Source of the DNA: Paenibacillus phytorum
Lineage (GTDB): Bacteria; Bacillota; Bacilli; Paenibacillales; NBRC-103111
NCBI RefSeq assembly: GCF_013141715.1
Contig: NZ_WHOA01000206.1
Span: forward strand, 1-64,000
DNA: 64,000 nucleotides
Direction: 5' to 3'
Positions 58,584 through 64,000 of the stretch are shown here, in pieces (position 1 is the stretch's first letter; every line of letters starts with the position of its first letter). The notes beneath the pieces are model-generated. The model was not told the DNA's origin, made no database searches, and saw only the letters and a program-made list of their open reading frames with translations. The position numbers and the translations under genes are program-made.

Positions 58584-58685
58584 CTATCCTGAGTCTCTGT
58601 AATAATTTCGTATTTCCCTAAACATAACACAAAAAATCGAGGACATAAAAATAGAAAGCAGCACTTCGGCAAGTGTAATTTCCAA
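58584..58685 (-). CDS. Candidate 33-residue hydrophobic peptide upstream of lrgA
   Basis: A TTG at 58685 has GAGGTGATC upstream. The peptide starts MEITLAEVLLSIFMSSIF and continues to a charged end with REIRNYYRDSG, giving one predicted membrane segment. It is in the same orientation as lrgAB and 30 bases before it. Size and composition recall holin-like or toxin-like peptides, but homology is not established. Confidence 0.35.
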   Translation of the reverse strand: MEITLAEVLLSIFMSSIFCVMFREIRNYYRDSG

Positions 58686-58834
58686 GTATGATCACCTCGG
58701 TTGATATGGGATTTTGTTTATTGTATGAGGGAAATCAGAGAAATTGACTTCTTAAAAAGTGAATAATCTTATTGACCTTGTGGAATCGTATAACAGGATG
58801 TCAATCTATCGCCTCAAGGGAGGGAAGAAATACT

Positions 58835-59050
58835 ATGGCAAAGCCAGATAATCGCGAAGATAATCCAGCCCGTTTGCAGAACGCCATCGATCATACGATA
58901 GCCAATCTGCACGAAGCTGAGGACTACTTGGACGAACATGCTGATGAAATAACTGCCGAGGAAAAACAAAGCATCGAATCCAAGAATGAACGCCGCAAAG
59001 AAAGCATTAGCGGTTTCATCGAGGAGAAAAAGGACGAATCAAACAGATAA
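58835..59050 (+). CDS. tlp: Small acid-soluble spore protein Tlp
   Basis: A 71-residue acidic protein that matches Tlp of Bacillus: MAKPDNREDNPARLQNAIDH at the start, AIDHTIANLHEAEDYLDEHAD as the long helix, and SKNERRKESISGFIEEKKDE near the end. Tlp is made in the developing spore. I chose the ATG at 58835, because GGGAGGGAAG precedes it and the family starts there; the frame extends upstream without support. Its presence indicates an endospore-former. A terminator follows. Confidence 0.9.
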   Translation: MAKPDNREDNPARLQNAIDHTIANLHEAEDYLDEHADEITAEEKQSIESKNERRKESISGFIEEKKDESNR

Positions 59051-59061
59051 GAAAAGTGAGA

Positions 59062-59094
59062 AGCCCCTTCCATAATTGGATGAGGCTTTTCTTT
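59062..59094 (+). terminator. Terminator of tlp, convergent with rnz
   Basis: AAGCC with TTCCA pairs with TGGA and AGGCTT around a short loop, followed by TTCTTTTTT. It separates tlp from the convergent rnz gene. Confidence 0.75.
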
Positions 59095-59095
59095 T

Positions 59096-60025
59096 TTACC
59101 CTTTGCGCGGTACTTCAAAGTTCCAGAAATCCTTAGCTATATAGCTATTGCTGTGAATCTTCTGAGCCTCTAGCAAAAGCTCCATTACGGCATCCCCCTG
59201 ATAACGCGAGCTTATATGCGTCATGATCAGCGCATTCGCTCCCGCTTCCTGAGCAGTTCTTGCCGCGTCAATTGAAGTGGCATGATCAAACGAATACGCA
59301 AGCTCCTGCTTATCCATGGCGAATGTCGCCTCGTGCACAAGCACATCAGCTCCTTGTGCCAAGTGCTGAGCCCCGCTGCAATAGCGCGTGTCCCCAAGAA
59401 TTACGACGATGCGTCCAGGTATTGGCGCTCCTAGAAAATCAGTCCCATGAAGCGTACGACCATCCTCCAACTGGACGGATTGGCCTTGCTTCAATTTACC
59501 ATAAAGCGGACCTGCTGGTATGCCGAGTTCCATTAGTTTTTCCTGCATAAGCTTGCCTGGTTGATCCTTCTCTACGATCCTGAAACCGAAGCATTCGATA
59601 CGATGCTCTAATCGTGCCGTCTCGACTTGGAAGCTTTCATCTTCGAAAATCAGACCTTCTTCCTCGATTTCCACGATCTGCAGCGTATACGTTAAATGAG
59701 CCCCGCTTACGGAGAGCGCCGTCTCAACAAAGCTCTTGAGCCCCCGCGGTCCATATAGCGTAAGAGGTGTATCCCCTCCTAAATAGGAACGACTCGTCAA
59801 CAAACCAGGTAGACCGTACAAATGATCCCCATGCAGATGCGTGATGAAAAGCATCTCCGTTCGTCCCAATTTCACTGGAGAATTCAGAATCTGCTGCTGC
59901 GTCCCTTCTCCACAGTCGAACAGCCAGTAGGTTCCACGTTCATCCAGCAAGTTTAAAGCTATTGAGGTGACATTTCGTTGTTTGGAAGGCATTCCCGCCC
60001 CCGTACCCAAAAAATACAAGTCCAC
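59096..60025 (-). CDS. rnz: Ribonuclease Z
   Basis: A 309-residue metallo-beta-lactamase-fold endonuclease that trims tRNA 3' trailers. The zinc motif THLHGDHLYGLPG is near residue 63. VILGDTRYC, DVLVHEATFA and the HATSIDAARTAQEAGANALIMTHISSRY block complete the tRNase Z pattern, including the AxDxxH-like AARTA segment. The length is that of bacterial short-form RNase Z. It lies downstream of metH with a terminator-like hairpin between, so it may have its own promoter. Confidence 0.93.
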   Translation of the reverse strand: MDLYFLGTGAGMPSKQRNVTSIALNLLDERGTYWLFDCGEGTQQQILNSPVKLGRTEMLFITHLHGDHLYGLPGLLTSRSYLGGDTPLTLYGPRGLKSFVETALSVSGAHLTYTLQIVEIEEEGLIFEDESFQVETARLEHRIECFGFRIVEKDQPGKLMQEKLMELGIPAGPLYGKLKQGQSVQLEDGRTLHGTDFLGAPIPGRIVVILGDTRYCSGAQHLAQGADVLVHEATFAMDKQELAYSFDHATSIDAARTAQEAGANALIMTHISSRYQGDAVMELLLEAQKIHSNSYIAKDFWNFEVPRKG

Positions 60026-60066
60026 GATCTAAACTCCATTCTATCTAAAATCACGATGCCAAAATG

Positions 60067-60119
60067 TAAAGCGAGGACGCCGACGAACCAATGTAGTTCG
60101 CACAAGCTGCCTCGCTTTA
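60067..60119 (-). terminator. Long terminator hairpin after metH
   Basis: On the minus strand AAAGCGAGG pairs with CCTCGCTTT, and GCGAAC with GTTCGT inside it. The following T content (ACATTTTGG) is modest. It lies just past the metH stop codon. Confidence 0.6.
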
Positions 60120-60131
60120 TACATAAACTTT

Positions 60132-63100
60132 CTATCCTACGTTGAAGTAACGAGCTTCCTTATGGGCAAATACGATCGCTGAAACCGACGCTTCCGGCTC
60201 CATCATGAACGACTCCGTTAGCTCCACGCCAATATCCTCTGGCTTCAGCAAGTTGAACAATTTCGCTTGGTCCTCGAGGTTCGGACATGCCGGGTAACCG
60301 AAGGAGAACCGTTGTCCGACATATTTGGCCCCAAATCTCTCCTGCATTGTCATATCTACACGATCGGCTATCCCCCATACATCTCTCATGATGTGATGAA
60401 TCCGTTCGGCAAATCCTTCAGCCATTTCCAGTGCCGTAGCCTGAAGGGCATGGGATTTCAAATAATCCCCTTTATCCCGCCATTCTTTAGCCAATTCATT
60501 AATATCATGCCCTGCCGTAACAAGTAAGAAACCAACGTAATCCATTTGCCCGCTTTCTACTGACTTCAGGTAGTCGGATAAGCAAAGATAAGGTTCTTTA
60601 TCCTGGCGCGGGAAAGTGAAGGTTTCAAGCACTTTACTGTGATCCTGCGGGTCATACACGATGACATCGTTACCGCTGGATTGTGCTGGGAAGAAACGGT
60701 ACATCCCGTGGGCTTTGATAATCCCATTATGCTGTGCAGCATATAGAATTGAATCCACGGTATCCTTCAGCTGAAGGGCTTTCGTATCTTTATCGCTAAG
60801 CAGTTGCTCTACTTTACCTTTCAAACCAAGATGATGTCCAAGCAGCATCTGCATGTTAACATAGGGCATCAGATGGCTAATCGGGTAATCCCTCATGATA
60901 TGGCGCTCTGTATCCTGCGGCACTTGCACAGGAAGATCCTTGGATACAGCAGACGAACTTACACGTGTGAGCTGCGGCAGTTTCTCTTCCTTTTTACTGG
61001 TATCCATCACATCGGACTCCAAGCTCTCTCTCAGCTCCTGAATGAGTCGCTTTCGCTGCTCAGGATCACTTAACCGGTTCGCAATATCTAATCCGTCCAT
61101 CGCATCCTTCGCGTACAGAACAACTCCCTCATATTCTGGCTGAATACGCGTTTTGGTGAATTTACGTGTTAGAGCAGCCCCACCAACCAGAATTGGCACA
61201 TCCACACCAGCCGTGCGTAAATCTTGAGCCGTGATCACCATTTGCTGAGCCGATTTCACAAGTAATCCAGATAAACCAATCGCATCCGGTAGCTCTCTAC
61301 GATAAGCTTCGATGATTTGCTCCGGCGGTACTTTAATCCCAAGATTAATGATCTTATAACCATTGTTCGATAGGATAATTTCGACCAGATTTTTACCGAT
61401 ATCGTGTACATCACCTTTAACGGTTGCTAGAATAATTTTACCCTTAACCGCTGTTTCGGATTTCTCCATGAATGGTTCCAAGTAATTAACTGAAGCCTTC
61501 ATAACTTCCGCACTTTGTAAAACCTCAGCCACAATCAGTTCATTCCCATTAAAGAGGCGTCCAACTTCCTCCATCCCCTTCATGAGCGGCCCGTTGATGA
61601 CTTCAAGCGGCGAATAAGTCTGTAAAGCAATTTCCAAATCAGGGATCAGCCCTTCTTTGGTCCCTTCCACGACATAAGAGCCAAGTCTTTCTTCCAGAGT
61701 CAGATTCGAAATCTTCTCTTTCTTCTCCACTTTTTTCTCACGGAAATGGGCAACGAATTGCGCCAGAGTCTCATCATTCGTATTGTAAATAAGTTCTTCA
61801 GCTAATTGACGTTCGGTATCCGGGATAGAAGCATAACGCTCCAGTTTTTCTGTATTTACAATGGCATAATCTAGGCCTGCCTTCGTACAATGGTACAGAT
61901 AGACGGAATTCAGCACTTCACGCCCAGCATCCGGTAAACCGAAAGAGATATTACTTAAGCCAAGTATCGTCTTAGCAGCTGGATATTTAGCTTTAATCAG
62001 CTTGATACCCTCAATCGTCTCTACGGCGGAACCAATATACTGCGGATCTCCAGAGCCAACTGGGAACATATTAGGATCAAAAATAATATCCTCAGGATTC
62101 ATGCCATACTTCTGTGTCAAAAGCTCGTAAGACCGCGTCGCCACTTCGATCTTCGCTTCGCGCGAAACCGCTTGGCCTCGTTCATCAATGAGAATACAAA
62201 CAACGGCAGCTCCGTAACGTTTGATTAACGGTAAAATCCCTTCGAACTTCGTTTCGCCATCCTCCAAGTTAATGGAGTTGATGATCGCCTTACCTTGAGA
62301 GTACTTAAGTCCCAGCTCAATGATGTGATCATAAGTCGAGTCAATCATTAACGGAACTTTGACTTTCTTCACAACCTGCTGCATGAACTCTTCAACGGCA
62401 TAAGCCTCATCAATGTCTGTATCCTGCAGGTTAATATCAATAACGTGAGCGCCGTTCTTAACTTGATTTCGTGCAATCTCAGAGCCCTCTTCAAACTTCC
62501 CTTCTTTAATCAGGCGTTTGAATTTTCGTGAACCTGAAATATTGGTCCGTTCCCCAACCATGATAGGACGATTTTCTGGCTCGATAAATAACGTTTCAAT
62601 CCCTGAGACAGCAGGTAAATGCGTACCATATTGCGTTCTTGGCTTATACTGAGAAAGTGTCTCCGCCATTGCACGAATGTGATCCGGCGTTGTCCCACAG
62701 CACCCACCGGCAATATTGAGCCAGCCTTGCTCAGCAAATCCAGCCATCTTTTTGGCCAAAGATTCGGGTGACTCATGATAATGACCGTTCTCATCCGGCA
62801 AACCGGCATTCGGATAACAACTAATTGCTGTTCCAGCAATATCAGACAATGTTCGGATATGATCCCTCATAAATTCAGGACCTGTAGCACAGTTCAACCC
62901 CATTGAAATAGGCTTCAAATGTTCCAAAGAAATATAGAAGGATTCAATATTTTGACCGGCTAATGTTGTGCCCATCGGTTCAATAGTACCCGAGATCATT
63001 ATTGGAAGTTCAACACCTAATGTTTCATACGCTCTGCGAATTCCGATACTGCCGGCCTTTACGTTCAGAGTATCTTGGGAAGTTTCCAAAAGGAGTGCAT

Positions 63101-63569
63101 CCACGCCCGCTTCAACGAGAGCTAACGCTTGCTCGTAATAGCTCTCCTCTAGTTGAGCGAATGTTACTCCACCGGTTACCGACAACGTTTTGGTAGTAGG
63201 ACCCATGGCGCCAATAACATAACGAGGCCACTCCGGTGTCGAATATTTATTCGCCGCTTCGATTGCCAGTTTGGCTGCCGCAAGATTTAATTCACGATGA
63301 CGGTCTTGCAAATCATACTCCGCTAGTACCACGCTCGTGGTCCCGAATGTATTTGTTTCTATCATATCAGCGCCAGCGGCGAAGTAAGCTTCATGAATTT
63401 TGCGAATAACATCCGGTCGTGTAACACAAAGAATTTCATTACATCCGTCCAAATCATCGCTCCCGAAATCTTCAGCTGTTAAGTTCTCTTGCTGAATCAT
63501 TGTACCCATGGCACCATCTAGGATCATGATCTTCTTTTTAAGCTGCTCTTGTATCGGTGTTTTGATCAT
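60132..63569 (-). CDS. metH: Cobalamin-dependent methionine synthase MetH
   Basis: A 1145-residue four-domain enzyme that transfers the methyl group of methyltetrahydrofolate to homocysteine. The homocysteine domain is at about 1-330 (ILDGAMGTMIQ start; zinc cysteines in GLNCATGPE and GGCCGTTP). The folate (pterin-binding) domain is at about 345-610 (NISGSRKFKRLI; DINLQDTDID). The cobalamin domain is at about 640-870 (KGDVHDIGKNLV with the cobalt-ligand His; GLSGLLVKS). The reactivation domain is at about 900-1145, with RFSFGYPACPNLED. All domains are present. I chose the ATG at 63569 with GGGAG upstream. No SAM or cobalamin riboswitch is visible upstream. Confidence 0.95.
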   Translation of the reverse strand: MIKTPIQEQLKKKIMILDGAMGTMIQQENLTAEDFGSDDLDGCNEILCVTRPDVIRKIHEAYFAAGADMIETNTFGTTSVVLAEYDLQDRHRELNLAAAKLAIEAANKYSTPEWPRYVIGAMGPTTKTLSVTGGVTFAQLEESYYEQALALVEAGVDALLLETSQDTLNVKAGSIGIRRAYETLGVELPIMISGTIEPMGTTLAGQNIESFYISLEHLKPISMGLNCATGPEFMRDHIRTLSDIAGTAISCYPNAGLPDENGHYHESPESLAKKMAGFAEQGWLNIAGGCCGTTPDHIRAMAETLSQYKPRTQYGTHLPAVSGIETLFIEPENRPIMVGERTNISGSRKFKRLIKEGKFEEGSEIARNQVKNGAHVIDINLQDTDIDEAYAVEEFMQQVVKKVKVPLMIDSTYDHIIELGLKYSQGKAIINSINLEDGETKFEGILPLIKRYGAAVVCILIDERGQAVSREAKIEVATRSYELLTQKYGMNPEDIIFDPNMFPVGSGDPQYIGSAVETIEGIKLIKAKYPAAKTILGLSNISFGLPDAGREVLNSVYLYHCTKAGLDYAIVNTEKLERYASIPDTERQLAEELIYNTNDETLAQFVAHFREKKVEKKEKISNLTLEERLGSYVVEGTKEGLIPDLEIALQTYSPLEVINGPLMKGMEEVGRLFNGNELIVAEVLQSAEVMKASVNYLEPFMEKSETAVKGKIILATVKGDVHDIGKNLVEIILSNNGYKIINLGIKVPPEQIIEAYRRELPDAIGLSGLLVKSAQQMVITAQDLRTAGVDVPILVGGAALTRKFTKTRIQPEYEGVVLYAKDAMDGLDIANRLSDPEQRKRLIQELRESLESDVMDTSKKEEKLPQLTRVSSSAVSKDLPVQVPQDTERHIMRDYPISHLMPYVNMQMLLGHHLGLKGKVEQLLSDKDTKALQLKDTVDSILYAAQHNGIIKAHGMYRFFPAQSSGNDVIVYDPQDHSKVLETFTFPRQDKEPYLCLSDYLKSVESGQMDYVGFLLVTAGHDINELAKEWRDKGDYLKSHALQATALEMAEGFAERIHHIMRDVWGIADRVDMTMQERFGAKYVGQRFSFGYPACPNLEDQAKLFNLLKPEDIGVELTESFMMEPEASVSAIVFAHKEARYFNVG

Positions 63570-63639
63570 TGCATGACTCCCTTTCAACTTATCCTAAAGC
63601 TATAGAGAATAAAAAAAACGACAAATTATGTTATGCTTT

Positions 63640-63668
63640 AGTGTAACAGAATCTGGCTTCTATGAAAA
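63640..63668 (-). promoter_or_regulatory. Possible sigma-A promoter for metH
   Basis: On the minus strand TTTTCA (63668-63663) and TACACT (63645-63640) are 17 bases apart, about 70 bases before the metH start. The -35 box is a weak match. Confidence 0.4.
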
Positions 63669-63759
63669 GAATTTGAATTATCATATTTACCTATAGGTTT
63701 TATCGGAAATTCTTATGTTCGACCATCGACAGCTTGCTGTATTTCCACTATAATTCAAA

Positions 63760-63797
63760 GGAGAGACTTTGATCGTAAGTCAAAGATCCCTATATTA
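63760..63797 (+). repeat. Short hairpin repeat module, copy 4
   Basis: GGAGAGACTTTGAT-CGTAA-GTCAAAGATCCCTATATTA has the same ends as copies 1 and 2 and a third version of the stem (TTTGAT/GTCAAA with one wobble). It lies between metH and mtnD. Confidence 0.75.
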
Positions 63798-63823
63798 TAT
63801 GTACTTAGAAAGAGGGATGTACT

Positions 63824-64000
63824 GTGGCACAAATTAGAATTCGCAATACGAATGAACGTATTGAAGGCGAAGCGCAGGTCAAAGCCTTCTTGGATAGTCA
63901 AAATGTTGTTTATGAACACTGGGATGCTAGCAAGCTTCCGGAAACACTGCGTGAGAAATTCATTCTAAGTGATGAAGAGAAAGCTGAAATTATTAGTACT
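63824..64000 (+). CDS. mtnD: Acireductone dioxygenase MtnD, 5' part
   Basis: The first 59 codons of an acireductone dioxygenase; the gene runs off the right edge. It begins with GTG after AAAGAGGG. MAQIRIRNTNERIEGEAQVK, then FLDSQNVVYEHWDASKLPETLREKFILSDEEKAEI, parallel the start of B. subtilis MtnD closely. The cupin metal-binding half is outside the window. The enzyme oxidises acireductone in methionine salvage, returning methylthioadenosine sulfur to methionine. It diverges from metH. Confidence 0.85.
   Translation, partial: MAQIRIRNTNERIEGEAQVKAFLDSQNVVYEHWDASKLPETLREKFILSDEEKAEIIST

Noticed and set aside
63588..63823. S-box SAM riboswitch or cobalamin riboswitch upstream of metH
   Set aside because: Neither the S-box core nor the B12-box sequence is visible on either strand.

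Overview
The window looks like chromosomal DNA of a spore-forming, low-to-mid GC Gram-positive bacterium close to Paenibacillus. It encodes Tlp, a YhcN/YlaJ-type sporulation lipoprotein, KapB, YkpA/YfmR/YfmM-type ABC-F proteins, MrfA/MrfB (YprA/YprB), LrgAB and a Gram-positive style tad locus with no secretin. Ribosome binding sites are strong and GGAGG-like. I saw no rRNA, tRNA or CRISPR. Most genes lie on the minus strand.

Layout. (1) 1-5.6 kb: sulfur acquisition. A damaged sulfonate transporter (ssuC plus a truncated ssuB that runs into a TniQ-like fragment) diverges from an intact sulfate transporter, cysT-cysW-cysA-sbp. The intergenic region holds two face-away promoters, an 18-base motif shared by both transcripts, and an attenuator-like leader. 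(2) 5.6-14.4 kb: an AIM24-family gene, then an AT-richer run of small accessory genes: a SAP protein, a TIM-barrel isomerase, two NUDIX hydrolases, a GNAT, a P-loop kinase, an APH-like kinase, two methyltransferases, a TIMP-like secreted protein, an Ig-like domain and a DinB protein. (3) 14.5-25.2 kb: housekeeping and sporulation genes: a thioesterase, purT, the yojO/yojN-like VWA and AAA+ pair, small proteins, a YhcN lipoprotein, a TRIC channel, an oxidoreductase, kapB and a thioredoxin-like protein. (4) 25.2-32.1 kb: three ABC-F ATPases with an M42 peptidase and a Dabb protein. (5) 32.3-45.3 kb: a Tad-type pilus/secretion operon (30-residue membrane peptide, tadZ, tadA, tadB, tadC, flp, three TadE/TadG-like pseudopilins, prepilin peptidase, FHA protein), preceded by a second thioesterase and a Ser/Thr kinase fused to a degenerate ParA-like domain. 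(6) 45.3-53.4 kb: an RlmM-like methyltransferase, ylmA, a receiver-like protein, and a DNA-repair group (nfo, an Fpg/Nei glycosylase, mrfB, mrfA). (7) 53.4-60 kb: a nitroreductase, a YfhP-like membrane protein, an LpxL-like and an OlsB-like acyltransferase pair, lrgA/lrgB, tlp and rnz. (8) 60-64 kb: cobalamin-dependent methionine synthase metH, divergent from the methionine-salvage gene mtnD, which is cut by the right edge.

How the parts work together. Sulfur uptake on the left and methionine synthesis and salvage on the right are both sulfur metabolism but are separate loci. The kinase, the FHA protein and the Tad genes appear to form one phospho-regulated surface-structure module. Features not explained by genes include a dispersed hairpin repeat whose stem covaries between copies, a larger repeat into which one copy is nested, a degenerate palindromic array at 49.3-49.5 kb, and intrinsic-terminator-like structures sitting between promoters and coding regions of the ssu and tad operons. 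All functional calls come from reading the sequence; no database search was run.
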